Below, in pieces: positions 25,295 through 34,227 of a DNA stretch of 64,000 nt. The position numbers and the translations under genes were made by a program. Every line of letters starts with the position of its first letter. Position 1 is the stretch's first letter. The notes under the pieces were generated by a model that saw nothing but the letters and a program-made list of their open reading frames with translations, did no database searches and had not been told where the DNA came from. Source of the stretch: Kutzneria chonburiensis (GTDB lineage: Bacteria > Actinomycetota > Actinomycetes > Mycobacteriales > Pseudonocardiaceae). Location: assembly GCF_028622115.1 (NCBI RefSeq), contig NZ_CP097263.1:9745501-9809500 (forward strand), in the 5' to 3' direction.

Positions 25295-27097
25295 CTACTT
25301 CGCGTAGATCAGCGCGATGTCCTCGGCGTAGGTCTTGGCGACCACGTTGCGCCGCAGCTTGAGGCTCGGCGTCATCTCGCCGCCGGCCTCGGTGAAGTCC
25401 ACCGGCAGGATCCGGTACTTGCGGATCGACTCGGCCTTGGACACCGCCTTGTTGGCCTCGTCGACCGCGGCCTGGATCTCGGCGTTGAGCTGCGGGTCGT
25501 CGATCATGCTGGCCACCGTGACGCCGGCCGGCTTGTGGTTGTTGGCCAGCCAGGACGGGAAGAACTCAGGGTCGATGGTGATCAGCACGCCGATGAACGG
25601 CTGCTTGTCGCCGACCACCATGCACTGGCTGATCAGCGGGTGCACCCGCAGCCGGTCCTCCAGCACCGCCGGCGAGACGTTCTTGCCGCCGGCCGTGACG
25701 ATGATCTCCTTCTTGCGGCCGGTGATCCGCAGGAAGCCCTCGTCGTCGAGCTGGCCGATGTCGCCGGTGTGGAACCAGCCGTCGGTCAGCGCCTGCCCGG
25801 TGGCCTCCGGGTTGTTCCAGTAGCCGCGGAACACGATCGAGCCCTTGATCAGGATCTCGCCGTCGTCGGCGATCCGCACCGCGGTGCCGGCGACCGGCCG
25901 CCCGACCGTGCCGACCTTGAACGCCGCCCGCACGTTCACGCAGGCCGCGGCGCTGGTCTCGGTCAGGCCGTAGCCCTCCAGCACCGGCACGCCGATGCCG
26001 CGGAAGAAGTGCGCCAGCCGCTCACCCAGCGGCGCGCCACCGGACACCGCCGCGTCGCAGCGGCCGCCCAGCGCCGCCCGCAGGCGGCTGTAGACGAGCC
26101 GGTCGAACACCGCGTGCTTGAGCTTCAGACCCAGGCCCACGCTGCCCTTGTCCAGGGCTTCGCTGTAGGCCACCGCGGTCTGCTCGGCGGCGTCGAAGAT
26201 GCGGCCCTTGCCCTCGGAGTGGGCCTTCTGCTTGGCGGTGTTGTAGACCTTCTCGAACACGCGCGGCACGGCCAGCACGAAGTCCGGGCGGAACGAGGCC
26301 AGGTCCGGCACCAGGTTGCGGACGTCCGGGGTGTGGCCCAGCGTGACGCGGGCGTACACCGAGCACAGCGCGATCACCCGGGCCAGCACGTGGGCCAGCG
26401 GCAGGAACAGCAGCACCGAGTGACCCGGCTGCATCAGCTCCGGGAACGCCGCCATCGCGCCGCGGACCTCGGACAACAGGTTGTTGTGCGTGAGCTCGCA
26501 GCCCTTGGGGCGGCCCGTGGTGCCCGAGGTGTAGATCAGGGTGGCCGTGTCCGACGCCCGCACGCCCTTGCGGGCCGCACGCAGCTGGTCGTCGGTGATG
26601 TCGCGGCCCTTCGCGGTCAGTTCCTCCACCGCGTCGTGACCTGAGTCACTGTCGATCTGCCAGACGTTGCCCAGCTGGGGGAGCCGCCCGGCCACGCCGT
26701 CCAGCGCCGCGCGGTGGGCCGTGGTCTCCACGATGGCCGCCTTGGCGGCCGAATCGGACAGAATCCACTCCACCTGATCGGCCGAGGACGTCTCGTAGAT
26801 CGGCACCGAGACCAGGCCGGCCGCCCAGATCGCGAAGTCCAGCAGCGTCCACTCGTAGCGGGTCTTGGACATCAGGCCGACCCGGTCTCCCGGCTGAAGG
26901 CCGGCCGCGACCAGGCCTTTCGCCACCGCGGACACCTCGTCGGCGAACTGCCGCGTGGTCACGTCCACCCAGGTGCCGTCGACCCGGCGCCGGAGCCCGA
27001 TCGCCGTGGCGAAGCGCTCGGCGTTCGCCTGCACCATGTCGGTGAGGTTCTCGTCGTCGGCCACCGCGGCGGTGGCGGGAACGCTGAACTCGCGCAC
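25295..27097 (-). CDS. fadD15: Long-chain fatty-acid-CoA ligase (FadD15-like)
   Basis: This 600-residue AMP-binding enzyme activates fatty acids to acyl-CoA through an acyl-adenylate. The ATP/P-loop motif TLIYTSGTTGRPKGCELTHN, the adenine motif EGYGLTETSA, and the Asp/Arg region GWFHTGDIGQLDDEGFLRIT, then GRKKEIIVTAGGKN, are all present, as is a C-terminal Lys region. The start is GTG at 27097 (VREFSVPATA) with CCGGAGG just upstream. It matches Rv2187 in position. The chain-length preference cannot be read from sequence. Confidence 0.9.
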   Translation of the reverse strand: MREFSVPATAAVADDENLTDMVQANAERFATAIGLRRRVDGTWVDVTTRQFADEVSAVAKGLVAAGLQPGDRVGLMSKTRYEWTLLDFAIWAAGLVSVPIYETSSADQVEWILSDSAAKAAIVETTAHRAALDGVAGRLPQLGNVWQIDSDSGHDAVEELTAKGRDITDDQLRAARKGVRASDTATLIYTSGTTGRPKGCELTHNNLLSEVRGAMAAFPELMQPGHSVLLFLPLAHVLARVIALCSVYARVTLGHTPDVRNLVPDLASFRPDFVLAVPRVFEKVYNTAKQKAHSEGKGRIFDAAEQTAVAYSEALDKGSVGLGLKLKHAVFDRLVYSRLRAALGGRCDAAVSGGAPLGERLAHFFRGIGVPVLEGYGLTETSAAACVNVRAAFKVGTVGRPVAGTAVRIADDGEILIKGSIVFRGYWNNPEATGQALTDGWFHTGDIGQLDDEGFLRITGRKKEIIVTAGGKNVSPAVLEDRLRVHPLISQCMVVGDKQPFIGVLITIDPEFFPSWLANNHKPAGVTVASMIDDPQLNAEIQAAVDEANKAVSKAESIRKYRILPVDFTEAGGEMTPSLKLRRNVVAKTYAEDIALIYAK

Positions 27098-27183
27098 GTC
27101 AACCTCCGGAACTTCGTTGTTACTCGCGAGGAACTTAGCGCGCCGTTTGGTCTCGACACCAGGCCGGTGGCACGCTGCCGGCC

Positions 27184-27558
27184 ATGCCCGCGGTTGACGT
27201 AGTCGACGAGACCTTCCTCGTCGTGCCCCCGGCGGCGCTCGCCGCCGTCTTCTCCGACCGCTCCAACTGGTCGCGTTTCTGGCCTGACCTGCGGCTTTCA
27301 GTTTACGTCGACCGTGGCGACGCCGGCATCCGCTGGACCGTGCAGGGCGCGCTCACCGGCACCATGGAGGTCTGGCTCGAGCCCATGCTCGACGGCACCC
27401 TGCTGCACTACTTCCTCCGCGCCGACCCGCCAACCCCGTACAAGCGGCTGAAGGACCGCCTTGCCGCCATCCGCACCAGGCAGGTCGCCGCCAAGGCCAT
27501 CGCCATTGACCTCAAGCTGGAGCTGGAAGGCGGCCGCCCACCCGGCGTCGCCCCCTGA
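27184..27558 (+). CDS. SRPBCC-fold conserved protein (Rv2186c-like)
   Basis: This 124-residue protein opens MPAVDVVDETFLVVPPAALA and has the strand pattern of the START/polyketide-cyclase (SRPBCC) fold, with GTMEVWLEPMLDGTLLHYFL in the central sheet. It lacks signal or membrane segments. It sits where M. tuberculosis has Rv2186c. Its function is unknown; the fold suggests a small lipid or polyketide ligand. ATG at 27184 is supported by fold completeness. It is divergent from fadD15. Confidence 0.72.
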   Translation: MPAVDVVDETFLVVPPAALAAVFSDRSNWSRFWPDLRLSVYVDRGDAGIRWTVQGALTGTMEVWLEPMLDGTLLHYFLRADPPTPYKRLKDRLAAIRTRQVAAKAIAIDLKLELEGGRPPGVAP

Positions 27559-27570
27559 CGCACTCGCCGC

Positions 27571-27618
27571 ACCCACGGCCCGCCACACCCACGGCCCGCC
27601 ACACCCACGGCCCGCCAC
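27571..27618. repeat. Three tandem copies of a 16-base unit
   Basis: The unit ACCCACGGCCCGCCAC is repeated exactly at 27571, 27587 and 27603, and a fourth copy breaks down after ACCCA. It starts 12 bases after the SRPBCC gene stop. It is a simple minisatellite-like repeat with no spacers, so it is not CRISPR. Confidence 0.9.
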
Positions 27619-27763
27619 ACCCAAGGGGGCCACCGCCTCGGGCCAATTCTATCGCCGCATGGCCCTGGTCGATCTTGGTCGATGGTCGCCTGTGGATGGA
27701 CACCGAGTTGTGCACATTGCGGCACAGGGGCTTGACAGCGGGGCCAGGCCGTAGGGTTGGGGC

Positions 27764-28558
27764 GTGCGGGTTCACGTGGTGTCGGACGTCCATGGCAATG
27801 CCGAGGCCCTGGCCCGGGCCTGCGTCGGCGCGGATGCCCTGATCGTGCTGGGCGACCTGCTGGACTTCGTGGACTACCACGACCACGGCTCGGGGATCAT
27901 GGGCGCGGTCTTCGGGGCGGAGAAGGTGGCGGAGTTCGCCAAGTATCGGCGCGGGCCGCGTACGCCGGAGTCGATCGCGTTCGTCCGGGGCATGTGGGCG
28001 CAGCTGGGCTCGGACGCGGCGGCGGTGGTCCGTGAGGCGATCCGCGACCAGTACAAGAACCTGTTCGCGGCGATGACCGTCCCGACCTACGCGACGCCGG
28101 GCAACGTGGACGCGCCTGATCTGTGGCGGGAGTTCGCCAGCGACGGCGTCCACATCCTGGACGGTCAGACGGCGGACATCGGCGGCCTGAAGGCGGCGTT
28201 CATCGGCGGGGCGCTGCTGCCGGACGACGCGGTGCTGCGCAACAACGGGGTCTGGCGTCCCTATCTGCGCTACGAGCGGGAGTTCGCGGCGGCGGTGGAG
28301 GGCCTGCCGGACGACATCGACCTGCTCTGCACGCACGTCCCACCGGCCCGGCCGGAGCTGACCTACGACGTGGTGGCCCGCCGCCCGGAGCTGGGATCGA
28401 CGAGTCTGCTGGGCCTGATCCACCGCGTGCGGCCCCGCTGGTCGATGTTCGGTCACGTGCACCAGCCGCTGGCCCGGCGCATGCGGGTGGGTCGCACGGA
28501 GTGCGTGAACGTCGGCCACTTCCAGCGGACGGGCACGCCGTACGTGCTGCGGTTCTGA
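27764..28558 (+). CDS. Calcineurin-like metallophosphoesterase
   Basis: This 264-residue predicted phosphoesterase has the full dinuclear metal motif set in order: SDVHGN (7-12), LGDLLD, PGNVD (as the GNH-like motif), CTHVPP and FGHVHQP. It is probably cytoplasmic, with no signal peptide. The substrate is unknown; related proteins hydrolyse nucleotides or phosphoproteins. The start is GTG at 27764. It lies 19 bases upstream of the SRPBCC gene, suggesting an operon running through to the ROK kinase. Confidence 0.85.
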   Translation: MRVHVVSDVHGNAEALARACVGADALIVLGDLLDFVDYHDHGSGIMGAVFGAEKVAEFAKYRRGPRTPESIAFVRGMWAQLGSDAAAVVREAIRDQYKNLFAAMTVPTYATPGNVDAPDLWREFASDGVHILDGQTADIGGLKAAFIGGALLPDDAVLRNNGVWRPYLRYEREFAAAVEGLPDDIDLLCTHVPPARPELTYDVVARRPELGSTSLLGLIHRVRPRWSMFGHVHQPLARRMRVGRTECVNVGHFQRTGTPYVLRF

Positions 28559-28577
28559 GTGCGGGTAACCTGCGCGC

Positions 28578-29012
28578 ATGGCCGACGAGTCCACCCAGTC
28601 CATCGTGATCGACGCCGAGCCGGCGCGGATCATGGATGTGATCGCGGATTTCGCCGCGTACCCGGAATGGGCCAACGCGATGAAGACCACCGAGGTGCTG
28701 TCCACCGGCGCCGACGGTCGCGCCGAGCAGGTGCGCTTCCAGCTGGACCAGGGCGTGATCAAGGACGAGTACACGCTCGAGTACAAGTGGGCGGCCAACT
28801 CGGTCAGCTGGCACCTGGTCAAGGGGCAGATGCAGAAGTCGCAGCGCGGCAGCTACGTGCTGGAGCCGGGCGGCGGCGGCACCAAGGTGACCTACACGCT
28901 GTCGGTCGAGCTGGGCATCCCCATGATCGGCATGCTGCGCCGCAAGGCCGAGAAGGTGGTCATGGACACCGCCCTCAAGGAGCTCAAGCGCCGCGTCGAG
29001 GGCCTGAGCTGA
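28578..29012 (+). CDS. SRPBCC family protein (Rv2185c-like)
   Basis: This 144-residue START-like protein opens MADESTQSIVIDAEPARIMD, and the segment VIADFAAYPEWANAMKTTEV is the usual helix-grip start of polyketide cyclase/dehydrase-like proteins. The fold has a hydrophobic cavity for lipids. The length and position match Rv2185c. It is followed after 2 bases by the ArsA-like ATPase gene, so the two are likely translated together. The ligand is unknown. Confidence 0.85.
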   Translation: MADESTQSIVIDAEPARIMDVIADFAAYPEWANAMKTTEVLSTGADGRAEQVRFQLDQGVIKDEYTLEYKWAANSVSWHLVKGQMQKSQRGSYVLEPGGGGTKVTYTLSVELGIPMIGMLRRKAEKVVMDTALKELKRRVEGLS

Positions 29013-29014
29013 CC

Positions 29015-30211
29015 GTGCGGGTCCTGCTGTTCACCGGCAAGGGCGGGGTCGGCAAGACCACCCTTGCCGCGGCCACGGCCGCCGCGACGGTGGCGGCCGG
29101 CCGCAAGGCGCTGGTGGTGTCCACCGACCCGGCGCACTCGCTGGCCGACGCCTTCGGGCACGAGCTGGGCCCGCGTCCGTCCGAACTGGACACGGGCCTG
29201 TTCGGCGCGCAGATCGACACCCGGCGGCTGGTCGACGGCGCGTGGGAGGAGATGCGTGGCCACCTGCGCACCCTGCTGTCCGGCGCGGGCATCGACGAGC
29301 TGGCGGCCGAGGAGCTGACGGCGCTGCCGGGCGTCGAGGAGCTGCTGGCGCTGGCCGAGGTGCACCGCCTGGCCACCACCGGCCCGTGGGACGCGGTGAT
29401 CGTCGACTGTGGACCGACGGCCGAGACGCTGCGCCTGCTGGCGCTGCCGGAGGCGGTCGGCAACTACCTGGAGCGCCTGTTCCCGACGCACCGCCGCGTG
29501 GTGCGCGGCCTGCTCGCGGGGGTCGCGGGCAGCGCGGCGCCGGCCCGTTGGGACGCGGCGGCGGATGCGATCGGACGGCTCGCGGAGCACCTGGAGGCGG
29601 TGCGCTCGCTGCTCGTGGACCAGGAGCGGACCAGTGTCCGACTGGTGCTCACGCCGGAACGTGTCGTCGCCGCCGAGACCCGCCGCACGCTGACAGCCCT
29701 TGCGCTGCAAGGGATTCGCGTTGACGGCCTGGTGGCCAACCGACTCCTGCCCGACGCCGGCACGAGCAAGGGCGCGGCGGCGAACTGGCTTCGCACGCGC
29801 CGGACCGAACAGGAAACCGTGCTGGCGGAGCTGCGTGCGGCCGAGATTCCGGTGCAGACGGTCGGCTACCGGGCGTGCGAGCCGGTGGGCGTGCCGGCGC
29901 TGCTCGAACTGGCCGGCGAGCTCTACCCCGACGGCGACCCGCTGGCCGTGTCGACGGCCTCGACGGAGCCGCTGCTGTCGGTCAGTGCTTCGGAGACGGG
30001 CTACCGCCTGCGGGTGTCGTTCCCGCTGGACGTCGACGCCGACCTGGACCTGGCCCGCGTCGACGACGAGCTGGCCATCACGGTCGACGGCCGGCGGCGG
30101 CTGGTCGCGCTGCCGGCGGCGCTGCGCCGCTGCGAGGTGACCGGGGCCGAGATCGTCACCGGTGGGCTGCTCGTGGACTTCGAGCCCGATCCAAGGCTGT
30201 GGATGCGATGA
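29015..30211 (+). CDS. ArsA/Get3-like P-loop ATPase
   Basis: This 398-residue ATPase has one nucleotide-binding unit. The deviant Walker A GKGGVGKTT is at residues 9-17, the A' region reads STDPAHSLADAFGHEL, and the switch region DCGPTAETLRLLALPEAV is complete. The C-terminal 90 residues resemble the small all-beta domain of actinobacterial ArsA-like proteins. No arsenic resistance genes are nearby and no metal-site Cys cluster is seen, so a chaperone or targeting role like Get3 is more likely than arsenite export. The GTG start at 29015 follows the SRPBCC gene closely. It corresponds to Rv2184c. Confidence 0.85.
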   Translation: MRVLLFTGKGGVGKTTLAAATAAATVAAGRKALVVSTDPAHSLADAFGHELGPRPSELDTGLFGAQIDTRRLVDGAWEEMRGHLRTLLSGAGIDELAAEELTALPGVEELLALAEVHRLATTGPWDAVIVDCGPTAETLRLLALPEAVGNYLERLFPTHRRVVRGLLAGVAGSAAPARWDAAADAIGRLAEHLEAVRSLLVDQERTSVRLVLTPERVVAAETRRTLTALALQGIRVDGLVANRLLPDAGTSKGAAANWLRTRRTEQETVLAELRAAEIPVQTVGYRACEPVGVPALLELAGELYPDGDPLAVSTASTEPLLSVSASETGYRLRVSFPLDVDADLDLARVDDELAITVDGRRRLVALPAALRRCEVTGAEIVTGGLLVDFEPDPRLWMR

Positions 30212-30540
30212 GCCAGGACCGCATCGCCGAGGAGCTCCGCCTGCTGATCGACGCGCTGGCGGAGAAGGCCGAGCCGTGGCTCCAGCGCATCGTCGCCGAC
30301 AGCGCCGACCACGAGCCGACGACCTGCGACTGGTGCCCGGTGTGCGCCGTCGCGGCCGTGCTCAAGGGCGAACGTTCCGAGCTGGCCGCCCGCGCCGCCG
30401 AGCACGCCGCCGGCCTGCTCACCGTGCTGCGCATGGCTGTGCAGCAGGAGCGCAGCGCGCCGCCGCGCGCCGAGGAGCCGGCGGCGGCGCCGCGCGTGCA
30501 GAAGATCACCGTCCGACGGCCCGGGCAGGACCCTTGCTGA
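30208..30540 (+). CDS. Small conserved protein with a CxxCxxC motif (Rv2183c-like)
   Basis: This 110-residue protein has an N-terminal amphipathic helix (LRLLIDALAEKAEPWLQRIV), then TTCDWCPVCAVAAVLKGE with three closely spaced Cys that could bind zinc, followed by a helix and a Pro/Ala-rich tail. The ATG at 30208 overlaps the ATPase stop (ATGA). Its stop overlaps the ROK kinase start. Tight coupling to the ArsA-like ATPase on one side suggests a partner of that protein; this is inference. Confidence 0.75.
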   Translation: MSQDRIAEELRLLIDALAEKAEPWLQRIVADSADHEPTTCDWCPVCAVAAVLKGERSELAARAAEHAAGLLTVLRMAVQQERSAPPRAEEPAAAPRVQKITVRRPGQDPC

Positions 30541-31484
30541 CCGTCGGCATCGACGTCGGCGGGACCAGTGTTCGGGCAGGCGTCGTGGATCCGCAGGGCG
30601 CCGTGCTCGACACGACGCGCGCGCCGACGCCCAGCGGCGGCGCGCCGCTCGAGGACGCGATCGCCTGCGCCGTCGAGGAACTGCGCGCACGGCACACCGT
30701 CTCCGCCGTAGGCCTGGCCGTCGCCGGCTTCGTCACTGAGGACCGCATGTCCGTGCGGTTCGCGCCGCACCTGGCCTGGCGCGACTCGCCCGTAGCCAAG
30801 GCCATGACGCAGCGCCTCGGGCTGCCCGTGGTGCTGGAGCACGACGCCAACGCCGCCGCGCTGGCCGAGCACCGCTTCGGCGCGGCGCGAGGGGCCAAGG
30901 TCGCCGTCATGGTCGCCCTCGGCACGGGCATCGGTGGCGCGCTGCTGATCGACGGCGAGGTTTTCCGTGGCGCCTACGGCGTCGCACCGGAACTCGGGCA
31001 CCTGCGTGTCGTGCCGAACGGGCGGAAGTGCCCGTGTGGCAAGAAGGGCTGCTGGGAGCGCTACTGCAGCGGCACGGCTTTAAGCGCCACCGCCGTCGAG
31101 CTGATGGCCAAGCACCCCGGCGCGTCGACCGTGCTGGCCCGTGAGGCCGCCGGCGATCCGCAGCGGGTCACCGGCCGCAAGGTCTCCGGCGCCGCCCGCG
31201 ACGGCGACCCCATCGCCCAGCGCGCCTTGGCCGAGTTGGCCAAGTGGCTGGGGGAGGGGCTCGCGCTGGTCGCCGACGTCTACGACCCCGAGGTCGTCGT
31301 GATCGGCGGCGGCGTGTCCGAGTCGGCCCCGCTGTTCCTGGACGACGCCCGCGAGCACTACGCCGCCATCGTCACCGGCTCCGGCTACCGGCCGCTGGCC
31401 CGTATCCGCACCGCCCAGCTCGGCGACGACGCCGGCATCGTCGGCGCCGCCACCCTGGCCCGCGAGCTCCTCAAGAAGCGCTGA
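30534..31484 (+). CDS. ROK-family sugar kinase, probable glucokinase
   Basis: This 316-residue kinase opens LLTVGIDVGGTSVRAGVVDP with the phosphate-1 motif. The catalytic region LEHDANAAALAEH, the sugar-contact stretch GTGIGGALLIDGE, and the ROK zinc motif CPCGKKGCWE are all intact. Glucose is the likely substrate by family, but other hexoses are possible. TTG at 30534 is chosen as start: it is followed directly by the conserved N-terminus, has GGGCAGGA upstream and overlaps the previous stop. It ends the operon at a good terminator. Confidence 0.86.
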   Translation: MLTVGIDVGGTSVRAGVVDPQGAVLDTTRAPTPSGGAPLEDAIACAVEELRARHTVSAVGLAVAGFVTEDRMSVRFAPHLAWRDSPVAKAMTQRLGLPVVLEHDANAAALAEHRFGAARGAKVAVMVALGTGIGGALLIDGEVFRGAYGVAPELGHLRVVPNGRKCPCGKKGCWERYCSGTALSATAVELMAKHPGASTVLAREAAGDPQRVTGRKVSGAARDGDPIAQRALAELAKWLGEGLALVADVYDPEVVVIGGGVSESAPLFLDDAREHYAAIVTGSGYRPLARIRTAQLGDDAGIVGAATLARELLKKR

Positions 31485-31490
31485 CTGCCC

Positions 31491-31517
31491 GAAAGCACCG
31501 GAAACCCCGGTGCTTTC
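31491..31517 (+). terminator. Terminator after the ROK kinase
   Basis: GAAAGCACCGG pairs with CCGGTGCTTTC (11 bp) around a 5-base loop, 6 bases past the stop codon. There is no long U-tract. Confidence 0.75.
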
Positions 31518-31519
31518 AG

Positions 31520-31737
31520 CTAAACCTCCAGCTCTTTGACGCCAACCCAGATCGCTCGGCCCCGCCCCTGCTTCGCCCTGGGCGAGGCAGGGGTCACGAG
31601 GGGCCGAGCCGGCCTGCCGGAGGCAGGGCAATTCAACACAGCGCCGCCGGACTTGCGTTGCCGACGACGGCGGTCGCCGCGAGAGCGCCGACCGCGGCGG
31701 CTCCGCCACGGGCGAGCATCGAACGACGATCAATCAT
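31520..31737 (-). pseudogene. Relic of a Tat-exported protein gene
   Basis: On the minus strand an ATG at 31737, preceded by CTGGAGC, opens a textbook Tat signal: MIDRRSMLARGGAAAVGALA, then ATAVVGNASPAALC, and stops at 31633. Beyond the stop is a GC-rich hairpin (arms 31554-31563 and 31600-31609, with further pairing inside). Another frame then gives RAIWVGVKELEV and a stop at 31520, which reads like the C-terminus of a secreted carbohydrate-active protein. The simplest reading is a gene whose body was deleted, leaving its ends. The signal part is clear; the C-terminal part is speculative. Confidence 0.5.
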
Positions 31738-31923
31738 GGGGTGCTCCAGAAGTTGCCGGACCTGAATTCACAGCGTGATTCCAGTGTAGGGAGAAAACCT
31801 GTCCGGGAAACGAAATCGTGTATCCGGTGAGCGCAATGATTGTCGGCTCGGCGGGTGGTGGCCGACGGGGTGCGGTATCTGTGGCTGGTGAACTTGCCTG
31901 AACAATTCAACGGCGGTCGGGGT

Positions 31924-33273
31924 GTGACCCGTCGAACGGCGCTGGCACTGGCCGCCGGTGCGGGTTTGTCGGCCTGCGGCATTTCGGGAAATTCGGTCAC
32001 GGCGAACGTGGACACCGATCCGAAGTCGATCGCGGCCGACGCCTATCTGTACGGGTTTCCGCTCGTGTTGATGGACGTCACCCGGGGCGCGGCGCTGGCC
32101 AACCAGCTCATCCGCAACACGTCGCCGGCGACCGCGCGGTCACGGGGGATCGTCGCGCCGCAGAACGACACGCTGTTCTCCTTGGCCTGGCTGGATCTGC
32201 ACGCCGAACCGATGGTGTTCCAGATGCCGGCGGTGGACGGCAGGCGGTTCTGGCTGATCCAGGTGCTGGACGCGTGGATGAACACCGTGCACGACCCGAG
32301 CAGCGTGCGCCCGGCGGGACAGGCCACGCCGTTCACCTATGCCCTCACCGGTCCTGGCTGGTCCGGCCGGCTGCCCGACGGGCTCATCCCGCTGGCCATG
32401 CCCACCCCGACCGGGCTGATCGCCAATCGGATCCAGCTCGACGGAGCGGCCGACCTCGACGCCGTGCGGGCGCTCCAGGCGCAGGTCATGCTGACACCGC
32501 TGAGCTTCTGGACCGCCGGCACCACGGCCCCTGACGTCAAGGCACCACCGCCATCGGCCCCGCCGTTGGACCAGGTCAACGCCATGGACGGCCGCACGTT
32601 CTTCCGCCGGATGGCCACCCTGCTCGCCGCCACTCCCACCCCGCCGGCCGATGCCGACGCGCTGAAGCGGTTCGCCTCCATCGGCATTGCCGCCGATGCC
32701 GACGTCGACCAGCTCGACGCCGACGTCCTGAACGCGGCGGTCCATGACGGCCAGGCCCGCATCGCCGGCTACACCAATCCGAAGGCCAGGATCGACAACG
32801 GCTGGACGGTGGCGACCAACATCGGCGCCTACGGCACCGACTACGTGCTGCGGGCCAACACCGCGAAAATCGTGTTCGGTGCCAATCTGGCCAAGGACAG
32901 TCTCTACGCACTGATGACCGGTATTCGCGCCGGGGCGTCACGCCGCTACCGAATCCGATTCGCCGCCGGCCAGCTGCCGCCGGTCGACGCGTTCTGGTCC
33001 ATCAGCGTTTATGGTCCCGACCAGTACTTCATCGCCAATCCGGCCAACGTGTACGCGGTCGGCCACGAAACGCCGGTCGTGCCCGGATCCGACGGCACGG
33101 TCGAGATAACGCTGCAAAGCGCCCACCCCGGTCCGGAAGTACCCGCCGGCAACTGGCTGCCGATTCCCGAGAACGGGACGTTCACCCTCGCGCTGCGCCT
33201 CTACGCGCCGAAGGCCGCCGCCCTCGACGGCACCTGGAAACCGCCCGCGCTGACCGTCAACGGGCAGAATTGA
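31924..33273 (+). CDS. DUF1254 domain lipoprotein
   Basis: This 449-residue exported protein carries DUF1254 (about 40-150, beginning AADAYLYGFPLVLMDVTR) and the C-terminal DUF1214 (about 340-440, with SISVYGPDQYFIANPANVYA). The function of this pair is not established. The start is GTG at 31924: VTRRTALALAAGAGLSAC gives a twin-Arg-like signal and a lipobox with Cys18. Upstream in-frame starts exist (TTG at 31840) but would bury the signal. It overlaps the convergent AraC gene by 17 bases. A relic Tat gene lies on its upstream side. Confidence 0.82.
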   Translation: MTRRTALALAAGAGLSACGISGNSVTANVDTDPKSIAADAYLYGFPLVLMDVTRGAALANQLIRNTSPATARSRGIVAPQNDTLFSLAWLDLHAEPMVFQMPAVDGRRFWLIQVLDAWMNTVHDPSSVRPAGQATPFTYALTGPGWSGRLPDGLIPLAMPTPTGLIANRIQLDGAADLDAVRALQAQVMLTPLSFWTAGTTAPDVKAPPPSAPPLDQVNAMDGRTFFRRMATLLAATPTPPADADALKRFASIGIAADADVDQLDADVLNAAVHDGQARIAGYTNPKARIDNGWTVATNIGAYGTDYVLRANTAKIVFGANLAKDSLYALMTGIRAGASRRYRIRFAAGQLPPVDAFWSISVYGPDQYFIANPANVYAVGHETPVVPGSDGTVEITLQSAHPGPEVPAGNWLPIPENGTFTLALRLYAPKAAALDGTWKPPALTVNGQN

Positions 33274-34222
33274 GCGTGTGTGACGGCGAGCAGCCGTATT
33301 TCTGCCGGTAGAGGGCCGCGAACCGGCCCTGATGGCTGAAGCCCCACGCCGCGGCGATCGTCTGCACCCGGTTGTCGGCGGGATCGGCCGCCAGCAGTGC
33401 TTCGTGCACGCGGCGAAGGCGCGTGGTGCGCAGGTAGGACATGGGCGTCAGACCGGTGTGCCGGACGAAACCCAACTGGAGCGCACGCACGCTGACATAG
33501 GCCCGGGCGGCCAGGTGGGCCACGGTCAGCGGCGCTTTCGGATCGGCCTCGATGATGTCGATCGCGATCCGGACGGCCTTGGGCAGCGCGGGCGCGGCGA
33601 CCTGGTGCAGTTCCGCCGAGTGCTGATGGCTGGTCGCGAGCAGGAACCCGGTCAGCAGGCTCTCGACGTACGGCGCGGTGACCACGGGATGGCCGAACAG
33701 GCCGCCGTCGTGCGCGTGCTGGTTGGCCGCGGAAAGCAGCGCCGCCCACTGCTTTCCCGGCCCCGTCCCGACATCGAGGCTCGGCCGGAGCCGCAGGCCC
33801 GTCGCCACCGGCCGGCCCAGCATCGACTCGAGGGCGTTGTCCACGGCCGTCCGCGCCAGTTTCACGTACACCAGCCGGCAGTTCGCCGTCCATCGGCGCA
33901 GCGCGATGTCGCCTTCGGGGTGGTACACGGCGGCCAGCCCCGGCGTCGCCGTCACCTCGGCGTCGCGGTGGCTGGCCACGAAAGAACCGGTCAGCGGCAG
34001 ATTGACCTGGTAGCCGTCCCGGAGTTCGTCGCAGGCGCCCCGGATGTCGGTGTCGACCACGCCTTCACCGACCACCGCCTGGCCGAGCTCGCTGAGCCGG
34101 AACGTGACGGTGGCCTGGTCGCCGCCGGCGATCTGGGCGTACTCGCCGCGCGAGAACGGGCCGGAGCAGTCGGCGGCCGACGCCTCCTCGACCGTGGTGC
34201 GGATCCAGCGGTTGGACACCAT
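33257..34222 (-). CDS. AraC-family transcriptional regulator
   Basis: This is a 321-residue regulator. The N-terminal 190 residues form an AraC-binding-like domain of the type found in AraC_binding_2 regulators (YQVNLPLTGSFVASHRDAEV). The C-terminal double helix-turn-helix reads LTVAHLAARAYVSVRALQLG, then FVRHTGLTPMSYLRTTRLRR and AAAWGFSHQGRFAALYRQKY, as expected. The start is ATG at 34222, 5 bases before the stop region of the upstream membrane-protein gene. Its target is unknown; the DUF1254 gene is the nearest convergent neighbour. Confidence 0.86.
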   Translation of the reverse strand: MVSNRWIRTTVEEASAADCSGPFSRGEYAQIAGGDQATVTFRLSELGQAVVGEGVVDTDIRGACDELRDGYQVNLPLTGSFVASHRDAEVTATPGLAAVYHPEGDIALRRWTANCRLVYVKLARTAVDNALESMLGRPVATGLRLRPSLDVGTGPGKQWAALLSAANQHAHDGGLFGHPVVTAPYVESLLTGFLLATSHQHSAELHQVAAPALPKAVRIAIDIIEADPKAPLTVAHLAARAYVSVRALQLGFVRHTGLTPMSYLRTTRLRRVHEALLAADPADNRVQTIAAAWGFSHQGRFAALYRQKYGCSPSHTLNSAR

Positions 34223-34227
34223 CGAGG

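Noticed and set aside
27571-27618. CRISPR-like tandem repeat
   Set aside because: Three 16-base units are directly adjacent with no spacers and no cas genes nearby.
28984-30211. Arsenic-resistance operon
   Set aside because: Only the ATPase resembles ArsA; there is no arsB/arsC or metal-site Cys, and the synteny is that of the mycobacterial Rv2184c locus.
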